Assembly (NCBI RefSeq): GCF_025698545.1
Contig: NC_068569.1
Location: forward strand, 1,612,001 to 1,676,000
Length of the DNA: 64,000 nucleotides
Direction: 5' to 3'
Source: Gossypium raimondii
Taxonomy: Eukaryota; Streptophyta; Magnoliopsida; Malvales; Malvaceae
The first letter of the stretch is position 1, and the number at the start of each line of letters is the position of its first letter. The notes beneath the pieces are model-generated. The model had not been told where the DNA came from and did not search any database. It worked only from the letters and a program-made list of their open reading frames with translations. Of this stretch, positions 35,145 through 46,056 are shown in pieces. The position numbers and the translations under genes are program-made.

Positions 35145-36700
35145 CAGACTAGAGAGCTCAAGGATTTTATTATGTAACTGTTTATGAACTTGACTTGGGC
35201 TCTTAAAAAGGGATTTTTTTTTTTTTTTTTTTACGCCCGCCTCAATATATAATTTGATTTTGATGCTGAAAAAGATTAAAACTTTTCTTTGGAATTTGCT
35301 TGAAGTTTGAATTTTCAAAATCCTTTGAAATTTGTCAAATATACCAAAATTTTGCATTTAGTGTTTCAAAGTTTTATATAATAAGAATTAATATATTAAT
35401 ATTTTCAATAGTGAATATGCTTGAGAGATCTTTCTATTATAAGAATTTGATTAAATTAATCCTTCTACTATTAAATGGATCATGTTAGTTTTTTATTATT
35501 AAAAAATTAAATAATACTAAATTGGAATAAGAATTAATATTTACAGCTTAAAAATTATGATTTATTGTTTAATATAGTTAATATATTTAAATTTTTATGG
35601 TTCAATAAATAATTTTTTAATTTAAAATTCAACGAAGATATTTTTTATTTATTTAAATTTTATTAACCGTATAAAAACTAATTTAATTAAAATGCGAGAG
35701 AAACTCAAAGGCTTCTTGAAAAGCTCCAGTGTGAGCCATTCTAATTCCTATAGGCTCCACACTGCAAGCCCGTAAAAGGCAATCAGTAATGGGCTTTAAA
35801 ATTACAAGTGCAATTATTGAATTACTTTTGACCCACTCTCCCTGTACAATATTTAATTCAAAGGAGGTGTAGAGTAGAAATTTGACTTTTAAATAGTTGT
35901 TTGAGTTTTAAAATATTTTTTAATTATATTTAAAGTGATTTTTTATCTTTATAATTAAGTTTTAAGTGTGATTTTTTTACAATTTTTAATTATATTAACG
36001 AGACATTTAAATATATTAATTTTAAGTTTTATTGATGATGTATTAACACATCAAATGATACATCAATCTATATCGTGTATATACATAATGTAAAAAGGTA
36101 CAAGAGCATATATAAAAACTTTGAGTTTTTTTTAAGTTATATTTAAAGTGAGTCATGTCTTTATAAATAAGTTTTAAATATGGTTTTCTTTATCATTTTA
36201 ATTAGAATTTATTTACAATTTTAATGATAGTGTATAATTACATTAATGAAGTATTTAAATATGTCAATTTTTTAGTGGATACATTGTCTAAAATGTCAAT
36301 TTTAAACTCCTATTTCAAGACTCAAACTCGCCTAATTCATTTTTAAGTTTTACATGTTTTATATTATTTTATTTTTATATATTATGTAATTTATAATAAT
36401 ATATAATATAAACATTAAAAAATTAAGATAACTATATATTAAATTAATATAAAATTATTAAATATTAAAATAAATATATTTTAATAAATAAAAAAGAAAT
36501 AAAATTCAAAAAAAAATTAAGCAAGTAAATATAAAATATGTTAATAGGTGGAAAATAAATTAATGGAACAATAACAATCAATAAATATCAGCATGTTAAA
36601 ATTGTTTAGGCATTGTCATTGGTAGACGCTGTCGTATAGTCTGAAACCTGAAATCGTCCCTTCCTCTTCGATTTTTATTGAACCGTGGGAAAGTGGCTCC
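35145..36700. other. AT-rich intergenic region between divergent genes
   Basis: It holds the upstream regions of the PPR gene (-) and the transporter gene (+). Long AT-rich runs; no ORF or repeat recognised. Confidence 0.45.
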
Positions 36701-37072
36701 CTCTCTAAACCTCCCCTGTTCCTCTTGCGGAAATTAACCAATCAAAGCAAGCGGACTCTGCTTTCTAGTACGACGCTACGCCTCTACCCCCCACCACTCT
36801 GTTCTCTTTCACAACCATTCATTTTCGATCTCAAAAGGCTTTCTCCAAGATCTCCCACTTCCTTGTCGGTGACTTCTCTGTTTCAATTTCTTTTATTTTG
36901 CTTCTTTAATCTGTTTTTTTCCTTTTACTTTGATTTGTTTAGATCAAATCTTAAATACCCACATCCCCATTCCCTCTCATCAAGTCCTCTTCTAGTTCAC
37001 ATCCTGTTACAATTCCCACTAATTCTTTTTTCAGATCCATTGATTTCATCTTGTCGATATTTGTTGTGAAAA

Positions 37073-38104
37073 ATGTCAGCTATTCGATTTGATTCCACTA
37101 AGCAATACTATGCTACAAGTAGTTTGGTTGCGGGTTATGCACTTTGTTCAAGTTTGCTTGCTGTTATTAACAAATTTGCAATCACCAAATTCAATTACCC
37201 AGGATTGTTAACTGCGTTACAGTACTTAACTTCTGCTTTAGGAGTCTGGGTTTTGGGAAAGTTTGGGTTTTTACATCATGATGCTTTCACATGGGATACT
37301 GCCAAGAAGTTTTTGCCTGCTGCCATTGTCTTTTACCTCGCGATCTTCACAAACACCAATCTTTTGCGTCATGCCAATGTTGATACTTTTATAGTGTTTA
37401 GATCCTTGACACCCCTTTTGGTTGCCTTAGCTGATACAACCTTTAGGAGACAACCGTGCCCTTCAAAGTTAACATTTATTTCCCTGTTGATCATTCTGGG
37501 TGGTGCTGTTGGGTATGTTGCCACTGATTCAGCATTTACCTTGACTGCATATTCATGGGCGTTCGCATATTTGGTGACAATTACTACTGAAATGGTGTAT
37601 ATTAAGCATATGGTGATGAATCTTGGGTTGAACACCTGGGGTTTTGTGTTGTACAACAACTTCTTGTCCTTGATGATGGCACCCATATTTTGGGTTTTGA
37701 CTGGAGAATACAAAGAGGTTTTTGCTGCTTTGGGAGCCAATGGTGGGGATTGGTTTGAGCCTGTGGCATTTACCGCCGTATCTTTGTCGTGCTTGTTCGG
37801 TTTGCTCATTAGTTTCTTTGGATTTGCGGCTAGGAAGGCGATCTCCGCCACAGCATTTACCGTGACTGGTGTAGTGAATAAGTTTCTTACAGTTGTGATC
37901 AATGTGTTGATTTGGGATAAGCATGCTACTCCTTTCGGATTGGTTTGTCTCCTCTTCACTCTGGCAGGAGGGGTTCTTTATCAGCAGTCAGTTACTGGAC
38001 CACCACGTGAGTCATCGGCATCTAAGCAGACCGGTGACGTAGACGAGAATGACGCTGATGAGAATCAAGATAAGAGTGTATCTGGTAAACATGCTTCTGT
38101 ATGA
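37073..38104 (+). CDS. GFT1: Golgi GDP-fucose transporter (GFT1/GONST4-like)
   Basis: A single-exon CDS of 343 residues with about ten hydrophobic segments. It is a nucleotide-sugar transporter of the NST-KT/GONST group that carries GDP-L-fucose into the Golgi lumen for fucosylation of xyloglucan, rhamnogalacturonan II, arabinogalactan proteins and N-glycans. Diagnostic stretches are TNTNLLRHANVDTFIVFRSL (94-113) and the nucleotide-binding motif GVVNK (266-270) followed by FLTVVINVLIWDKHATP. The length and the acidic/Ser-rich cytosolic tail agree with Arabidopsis At5g19980. The ATG at 37073 follows a pyrimidine-rich leader (about 36700-37070). The alternative upstream ORF (36725-37069) is the leader read in another frame. 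Confidence 0.92.
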   Translation: MSAIRFDSTKQYYATSSLVAGYALCSSLLAVINKFAITKFNYPGLLTALQYLTSALGVWVLGKFGFLHHDAFTWDTAKKFLPAAIVFYLAIFTNTNLLRHANVDTFIVFRSLTPLLVALADTTFRRQPCPSKLTFISLLIILGGAVGYVATDSAFTLTAYSWAFAYLVTITTEMVYIKHMVMNLGLNTWGFVLYNNFLSLMMAPIFWVLTGEYKEVFAALGANGGDWFEPVAFTAVSLSCLFGLLISFFGFAARKAISATAFTVTGVVNKFLTVVINVLIWDKHATPFGLVCLLFTLAGGVLYQQSVTGPPRESSASKQTGDVDENDADENQDKSVSGKHASV

Positions 38105-40068
38105 GAAGTGTTATTTCTTAGTTTTCATGGTTTTAGCCTCTAAGAATACTTTTCGAATGTATGAATCTTTAGTACCCCTATTTTTGAAAGTACCTTTGCT
38201 GTGTTAGATCTCACAATCCCATGTCTAGAATTTAAACACGGTTAGCGCTTTACGTTTTAGCAATTTGGTGATTTACGAGTCATTATGCTTCATATTCATA
38301 ATTGACAATATTGTCGCATTCTTTGTTGCTTAATGTACTAGTGGCTGGCTGGTTACAGTTTTCCATATATAGTCTTTGGCTCATTGATGGTTTTGAATAT
38401 GTATTTTGTTGTGTCTTTTTTACTTTTTCATTGTTGCCTTGGTTTAGATATTGATGTTGCTATCAGTTATAGGGTCCCGGATTAGTTTCAAGGACCTCTC
38501 TGAGTAAATCAACTTTTGGTACTTAAATCTTAATACCAACCAACATCGTATCTCTTTGATGAAAAAGAGGAAACAGAAGTAGACTAGAAAACCTTATGTC
38601 ATAGCTTGATTTTTGGACAGATCTTGTGTCTAATATGACTTGAATCGAGGGGTAAGCTTGATTGGCGTTGCGAAAGTGAAGAAGGCACCGACTCACTATG
38701 AAATTAACTGATGTTCTGATATTTTGCATAAATGCCAATGGTTTATCTCTGAGATCAATTACTGCTGAACCATTTTGTTAATTTTATTGTTTGGTATGCA
38801 TTCTGCCATTTAACCTCTGGTCTTAGGAACTTGCTACTAGTTCATTTAGTAATGCATGATCGAGTCGGCTGCTATCGAGAACAGGACGCCCAAATTAGTC
38901 AAGTTATTGCTTGTTTCAGCAACGTTGTTGTCCTAACCAATCCATTTCCACAGCTCTTCTTCTTTTGATTTATGTAAAGAACATGGTCTAGTTAGTACTG
39001 ACGTCAGGGAAGCAATGTCCTTGGTCCTACACTCTAATACCCTAAGCTCTTATACCAAGTTATAATCAATTTGCAAGGTATTGTCTGTCTTGATTATTTT
39101 TCTATGACGATTTTATCTATAAAGATATGAACACTCGAAGGCCAAATTACTGTGCTAAAAAAGTCCGATGAATCTCAATTGAGGCCTTCTTCCTTGGTTC
39201 CTGGAGCTCTTACAAAACATCCTCTTACCCATTTTCTTTGCCTGAAATTAGACAGGTTTCTTGCTTTTGTTACAGCCAATCAAATTCTATCTGGGAGTGC
39301 ATTTTATCATAAACAACAGCTTCAAACATTACAAATCAACAGCTTCAATCCGCAGCCTTGTTTGCTTATCCGAGGCTGCACCCTATGATCAAAAGTCATG
39401 GTTTCCCACCAATCAAGCCAGCCACTGATTCACAATTTCCTTAAAAATTTGATCAAACAAGTATTTTTGGCTGAAGATTTTTATTTTTATTTATCATTTA
39501 TGTCCATTTTATTGTAGGTTAGAACTTGTGTTTTCTTTTATAAATGAAAAATACATTTATCATTACATCCTATACTTATCAGTGCTGAAGATATTTATTT
39601 ATCGATCAGCGAGTTTGTTTTTTTCTCTCTTCGAATGGTAGTGGCTTTTAAAAAGGATCCGTTGCTCCACGTTACCTTTGTTGTTGTAGAAGATCCGAGG
39701 TGAGGTTAGTAGCGGAATCATTGGTTTCGGATCTGGACCAACACACATAAAACACACACAAATACATATAATGTCTCCGTAATGGGCCTAAAGCTCAACG
39801 GTTGGGGGCCTATTTGTAAAAGGGGGATAAATGGGATAATAATAAATGATTAAAAAATGTTTCAAATTATATGAAGAACGTACTTATCCAAATATATATA
39901 TATATACATGATTTAAAACTGTAAGAATATTTTGTTGTTGATATTTGAGATTAGTTGGCTGACTCGAGCTTTATGAGACGTAATTTGAAGCATATATGTG
40001 TCCGGTAACTAAAATAGGATGTGTTGTATTTATATATAAACTTTGTGCTTTTTAAAATCAACATTTAC
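38105..40068. other. 3'UTR of GFT1 and intergenic DNA
   Basis: No gene recognised. The ORFs at 38523-38738 and 39152-39388 lack family features. Confidence 0.45.
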
Positions 40069-40560
40069 GGGCAAATTACCATTAAAAGCCCTTTTTTTAA
40101 AATAATTATCGAAATAGGCCCGGTAAATAATTATTTACCGGAATGGGCCATTGCCGTAAAAACGCGTCCTCAAGGGCGTGCTTTGTCCACGTGGACAGAA
40201 AGCGCGCTTATGTGGACGCGTTTTCCTGCCACGTCAGCACGTCCCTGGGGACGCGTTTTCCCCGCGCGTGATCACTACCAACGGTCATTTTTTTGACCAT
40301 TGGCCCCCCCAACAGTAAAAAAAAAACTATAAATACCCCCACCCCTTCCTTTTTTTTCACAAATTAATCATTTCTAAATTATTCTCTCAATTTCCTCTCA
40401 TTTTGCTCTCAATTTCCTTCCAAATTTCTCTCAAATCCATATTTAATCTCAATTTGCTCTCAATTTCCTCTCAAATTTCTCTTAAATCCCTATTTTTAAT
40501 TTTTTTAATTTTAATTTTTTTAATTTTTTTTAAATCGTAAAAATTTGTACGAATTTAGCA

Positions 40561-42690
40561 ATGACCGGAGAATTGATTCGTCTTGATAACAAGCACATAT
40601 CCGTCGAACAAATGACCAGAGAATTTATTTTTTAAATATTTTTTAATATTTTTTATTTATGCAATTTTAAATAATTATTAATTTATTATTTGTTATAAAA
40701 GTCTGTAGATCGGATATTGGAATGTTATATCCGTAATATGCATGGTCCTCCATCATCGTTGGTAGAGAATTACCTGCGGGAAGCAGGTTTTTGGCACGTG
40801 GAGACAGTAGGCCGGGGATGCAAGTTGGATCCGAAACTATTGATTGAGAAGTGGAGACCCGAGACGCACACATTCTATCTTTCATGTGGAGAGTGCACTA
40901 TCACTTTGGAAGATGTCAATCTACAATTGAGATTGCCGGTGGACGGGTACCCAGGCACTGGGTCTGTTCAATCAGGTAATTGGGGAGCGGTGTGTTACGG
41001 GCTTTTGAGTGCTATTCCGAAGAAAATTAACAGAGGTCGGATCGAGATGAGCTGGTTACGAGACACATTCCCAGATCCGGATGATGATTCAACCGAAGTA
41101 GAAAGAATTTGATATGCTCGGGCATACATTCTTCAGATAATTGGAGGTTATCTGATGCCGGACTTCTCACAGAACCTTGTACATCTAAGATGGCTGCTGA
41201 AACTCGTTGATTTTAGAGCAGCTGGTGAATTGAGTTGGGGGTCTGCCGTGTTGGCAACATTATATCGGCAGATGTGCAGGGCGACGCGACCGACTAAAGC
41301 GAAAATTGGAGGTTGTCTGTCACTACTACAGTCATGGGCACAGTTTCGCTTTCCATTTTTACATCCTCACTCATAACGAGGTAAATTTTATATTAGATTT
41401 TACAATTATTACGTAGATTTTTAAAAATAATAGTATGCTAAAAATTTATTTAATTAGGTGGAACCATCCGACAAGTTATGCTCGATTACCTACCTTTCTT
41501 GAAGATATACGACTTCTATTAGACCAACAGTTTGAAGCACAAGTAAGCATTAAATAAAATTGATATTTCCATCATGAGCTAGTCGATTGGTATTTAGTAT
41601 TTAGTATTTAGTATTATATATATAACTAATATTTCCATCATGTTCATATAGTTTCAATGGACACCATACGAGGATCCGACAATTCGGGCAGTAATTCCGA
41701 ATGAGTACTTTCAAAATCCAAACACTTGGCAAGTGAAAGTCGCGTTGATCAACTATGCGATCGTGGAGATGCGCCAATCAGACAGAGTGTTACGGCAATT
41801 TGGATGTAGACAACTGATTCCCGTGGCACCTGAAGTGTTTGATGATCACCACAAAATCGACCTACCGCAATTGCATACGGATTGGCTGAGATTTTGGTCG
41901 TACTGCATCCAAATGTGGGAAGATCGGTATGATTATATACCTACTCGAGAACCGATCATCGTTCCGGAGTTAGCGTGCGTGCCGGAATACATGCCATGGT
42001 TTAGGATCCATGGTAAGCCGTATTTACTGTCGGCAGAGGAGAGGCAGCGGCAATTACATGTCCAAAGGGAACGACGTAGGCCTTTAAATCCAAGACGAAG
42101 AGAAGACGACGCAGGCCCATTACGAGGCCCAGATAATCACCCGGCCCATCATCAGCGGCCATTCAATCGCCAGGCCCAACGAGAGCACCGACACAGTCAC
42201 CTGACCCAGCAGTTCAACCGATGATACCCCCGACACAGCCTTTTCAAATGATGCCAAGTGCGTATCCTAGCCCTTTTATGTATCCTAACCCTTATATGTT
42301 TCCTTTTCCGAGTCCTATGGCAGGTTGGAGTCAATGGCCCGGTTCATCTCCATTTTTCGTTACACCGAGTGGACCGCCGATGTATATGGCAGCATCGCAT
42401 GAGGGATCGCAAGAGGGGCCGTCGGAGAGCTCTACTTTTTACCAATCCCCATCACCATATGGGTTTCAAACAGCTTCGCCGTTGGTGATGCAAACACCTC
42501 CATAGTCACTATTCTATCAAGGTGGCTCATCGTCCCAACACCAATAACCAGATACCATACTAGAGGAACCAAAATCCCCGCCGGATCAACCATAACCCCC
42601 GCTGGAAGCTGGACAAAGGAGGAATCCAGCGCGTAACCGTCGACGGCCGCCATGTGGCACTGAATCCGGTGGCCACAGAGATTGAGAAGC
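40561..42690 (+). pseudogene. Plant mobile domain (PMD/MAIN-like) protein, disrupted
   Basis: Exons are recognisable at 40561 to about 40615 (MTGELIRLDNKHISVEQM), 40702 to about 41381, 41458-41542 and 41651 to about 42690. The core is the aminotransferase-like plant mobile domain (RNMHGPPSSLVENYLREAGF, LDPKLLIEKWRPETHTF, GGCLSLLQSWAQFRFPF), with a Pro-rich C-terminal tail. Lesions: a TGA at 41110-41112 where an Arg is expected (VERI-stop-YARAY, consistent with CGA to TGA); a small deletion/frameshift near 41365 before the intron; a stop and frame change near 42222; and a TAG near 42503. Some PMD proteins have roles in silencing and meristem maintenance (MAIN, MAIL1). This copy is transposon-borne and not functional as it stands. 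Confidence 0.8.
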
Positions 42691-42816
42691 TATTTTAATA
42701 TATTTGTACAAACATTTTGAATATTTTGATATTATTTGATGTAATAAAATAGAAATTATTCTATATTATTTCATGTACTAAAATAGAAATTTACTTTTAC
42801 ACTTTTAATATAATAG

Positions 42817-43140
42817 ATGTAAATTGTACGTATAACTCAATATACAGTGCTCCACTAGCGAGATGAGTCTGCACCATTGCCTCCAAGCTACGAGCACCTC
42901 TTATGTCGAATGAGTCATATGTCACTGGATCAACAGAAGAACAAAATCGATACGTAATAGATAGAACTTTCAATTGCGTCGTTCCGAATATTTTACGCCT
43001 AATTCTTTTACGAAGTTCTGTCAAATCTATGTTCTAGTTAAAAACCAGTCGCACTGTATTCTCTGATAAAAAACAATATCGTTCTCGGTGTGGCAAACCT
43101 CACCATCATAGTAAATAATAGCACTAATACGTTCACTCAT
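42817..43140 (-). pseudogene. N-terminal remnant of a MULE transposase
   Basis: From an ATG at 43140 the minus strand reads MSERISAIIYYDGEVCH. After a one-base frame change it continues SENTVRLVFN-stop-NIDLTELRKRIRRKIFG and CSSVDPVTYDSFDIRGARSL, typical (from memory) of the N-terminal PB1-like region of cotton Mutator transposases. The MULE catalytic domain is absent; the sequence breaks near 42820 and abuts the 3' end of the convergent PMD pseudogene. Confidence 0.65.
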
Positions 43141-43634
43141 CTTCAGTTTCTATCCTTTTTAGCCTCTCTAATTTTTTTTTTTTGCTTTAACTTATTCAAT
43201 CTGAGGGAAAATTTTTGCCTTATTTATAGTCAATCGGTAAACTCAATTGATGGACCAATTAGATAATTTAATTGATAAGAAAAGAACAAAATTTACTTTG
43301 AAAGCAAAGAATTATTCTTGTAGAAATGCTTTACTTTGTTCAGAATTTTTTTATGACATATAAACTTTACTTTTAATTTAATTTGCCTTTTCTTTTTTTT
43401 AAAAATAATGTTTTCGGTGGATGGTTCTTTGAGTATAACATATGCATAAGTTAAAGCATCCTGCTTTACTTTGTTCAGAAATGCTTTACTTTTTTCAGTA
43501 CTTCTGTTAATAAAGCATCCTGCTTAAAAACACCAAAACCCTAATTTAATTGATCTTTTCTTAAAAAATAATAAACACGAAAACTAATCCAATTTTGAAA
43601 AATTTAAAAATAATTTAATTGACAAACCCTAAAC

Positions 43635-44048
43635 TAAAGGTGCTCATGGGCCGGGCAAAAAATATGAGAGAGTTCGGGTAAAAATATAGGCCCGAATTAT
43701 GGGTTTGAGCAAAAAAGCGAGGCCCGTTTAGAAAACGGGCCGGGCCTCGGGCACCACTTTTTTGGCTCAGCCCGGCATGGCCCGACCCGAATATATAATA
43801 AATAAATATTTTTTATTCTTTAATTTTAAAATATTTTTAAAATACTTTTTTATTCTTTTTATTTTTAAAATAATTTTTTCGATGTTTATTAAAAAATGGG
43901 TCCGACCGGGCTGGGCTCGGGCTTATAAATTTTTTTCCCCGCCTAGCCTGGACAAAATTTCAGTCCCATATTTCACGTCGGGCCGGCCCCGGGCCTAGTA
44001 AGCGAGCCAAAATTTTTTTGGGCCCTACCCGGCCCATGAACACCTCTA
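43635..44048. mobile_element. hAT-type MITE nested in the MULE
   Basis: Terminal inverted repeats are TAAAGGTGCTCATGGGCCGG (left) and, read inward, TAGAGGTGTTCATGGGCCGG (right). It is bounded by the perfect 8-bp duplication CCCTAAAC (43627-43634 and 44049-44056). The ends are rich in GGCCCG repeats with an AT-rich core, and the element is 414 bp. An 8-bp duplication and TA-ending inverted repeats fit the hAT superfamily. The flank contains other CCCTAAA-like words, so a chance match of the duplication is possible but unlikely. Confidence 0.8.
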
Positions 44049-44304
44049 CCCTAAACTCTAATCCATTATTTATTTAATTTTTAACCTTAAATCCTAAACC
44101 TTAAAACCCTAAACCTTAAACCTTAAAAGTAGTGAATCGGGCAAAACGCTCCCTCAGGGACGCGTTTTCCTGTCACGTACCTTGACATCGCGCTGACGTT
44201 GACGCACTTTCTGGGAAATGGGCCCATTCTGATAAATAATTATTTGCTGGGCCCATTTAGATAATTATTTAAAAAAAAAGAGAGCTTTTAATAGTAATTT
44301 GTCC

Positions 44305-46056
44305 AATATTTTACAGCAGATCATGCGTAATATTACTTACAAAATCTCTTTTCTTTTTTTATTTTATTTCAGATTTCAATTGGATCCTATTCTCCTCATT
44401 CTTTATATGTTATTATTTTGGATAACCAAAAAATATATAATCTAAGAAATTTAAATTGTTTGGTATTACTATGAACAATTTTGATAATTTTAAATTTTTA
44501 ACATTTTATTCAAAATATGACCTTTCAGGTTATAAAAACTTTATTTATTTTTATTTAGACTACCATGATTTTATTCATAAATATTATTTATTTTATTTTT
44601 CTTAATTGAAGTTTTGGATGGGTTATTTTATTTTTCATGAATCATGTGGCAATAAAACGAGAGGTGCAATAATAACGTGACGGTGTCAGCTAAAAGAACG
44701 GGAATGGGACACACAACTTAGGTGTCTGAACCAAACACAACATGTTCTCTGCACGAAAATGCTATTCAGCTATTGCTATTTGCTGGTCCCAATCCCCCTT
44801 TCTCTTTTTTAAGCTCTAAACTATCATTCTTTTTCATTAATGTTTCAAGATATATATATTTATTTATTTAAATATTAAAAAACCTACATAAATAATATAA
44901 GAAATCCATTTTATTATTTTGTTGTTGTGTTAATTAAATTCGAGGTTTTGGGGGTTTGCAAACTGGTCCCAAATTCCATGTTCTGTACTGGACCACATAA
45001 CAGCTTTGCCCCTTTTTCTTTAATGGGCGGATCCACTCAATCCTTTTTTTTTTTTTTTTTAACCCCTTTCGATATCTTGTGTTTTCCTATACCTTTTTAC
45101 TTTTCTACTATTCTGGCTTTAAATTATTTTCTCCTATTTAAGGCTTTTAGCCTTTTTCTAATTAATGGTCCATTGTATTTTAACCTTGATTTTGTTTTTG
45201 ATATATATATTTTAACAATTTTACTATAAGTTGTAATTATTGTTGTTCTTTTTAGTAAAATACTTAAAACTATCAATAGTCTCTCCCAACTCATAAATAA
45301 GAGAAAAATGTGCTTCAGCATATTCAAACTCACATCCTCCTACATTGACAATAATATTTATGTAAATCGAACTAATTAGTAGACTTTTAAAAAAAAAATA
45401 TTATGTAAGGTTAAAACTGTCATTTCTCTTTCTTTTTTTTTAACATGTCTTTAAAACTTGTGATAAGATTTTTAAATTTACTTTTAACGCTATAAATTTA
45501 CAAATTGTGTACTTGAATTAGTTCCGGCATACGTTTCCTTACAAGTTGTGTACTTTGGGGATGATTTGTAAAATGTATAAAGTGATTTGAATTTAAAATA
45601 TATATGGTTTTTAAATGCAACAATGTCCAATTTAGCTGAATTTTTTTAATAAATGTTTTCCTATTACCTATATTCCTCCCACTCTAAGTCTTTTCTTCAT
45701 CTCTTAATAATTGCAGTATTATTATACCTCTCCTTTTTACTTCCTAAGACGTAGGATGAGAGAGAATCTGGTAATCCTTTTTATTGCCTTCACATTCCCC
45801 ATTTCCTTTAAAACATCTTTAATTATCTTAATGCATATTATGATGTTGTTGTATAATACTAAAATTCCATTCATTATTATTATTTATTAATTATGTTGAC
45901 TGGGCTTGAGAATTGATATTGTTACCCGTACACAAAGATACGAGTTTGAGTGTGCAAGTGTATTGATCCTCCTATTTAAGAGCTGCAATAAATTATGGAT
46001 AATTTTCAAAAAATTGATTAATTATTAAAGTAATCAATAACTTTACAGTGATTTAT
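44305..46056. other. AT-rich intergenic region
   Basis: No gene recognised. The ORF at 44927-45229 is T-rich and hydrophobic and probably chance. Confidence 0.4.

Larger units (their letters stand above)
40069..44304. mobile_element. Mutator-like element carrying a plant-mobile-domain gene (decayed)
   Basis: The terminal inverted repeats are GGGCAAATTACCATTAAAAG (left) and, read inward, GGACAAATTACTATTAAAAG (right). Homology continues for about 80 bp through AATAATTATTTACCGG / CAGCAAATAATTATTTATC and the ACGCGTTTTCCTG blocks. Flanks CAACATTTAC and AATATTTTAC look like a diverged 9-10 bp target duplication. It contains a PMD pseudogene (+), a transposase N-terminal remnant (-) and a nested MITE. 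Length is 4,236 bp. Confidence 0.75.

Noticed and set aside
37369-37959. 196-codon minus-strand ORF inside the GFT1 gene
   Set aside because: Shadow of the transporter CDS; no family match and no splice or start context.
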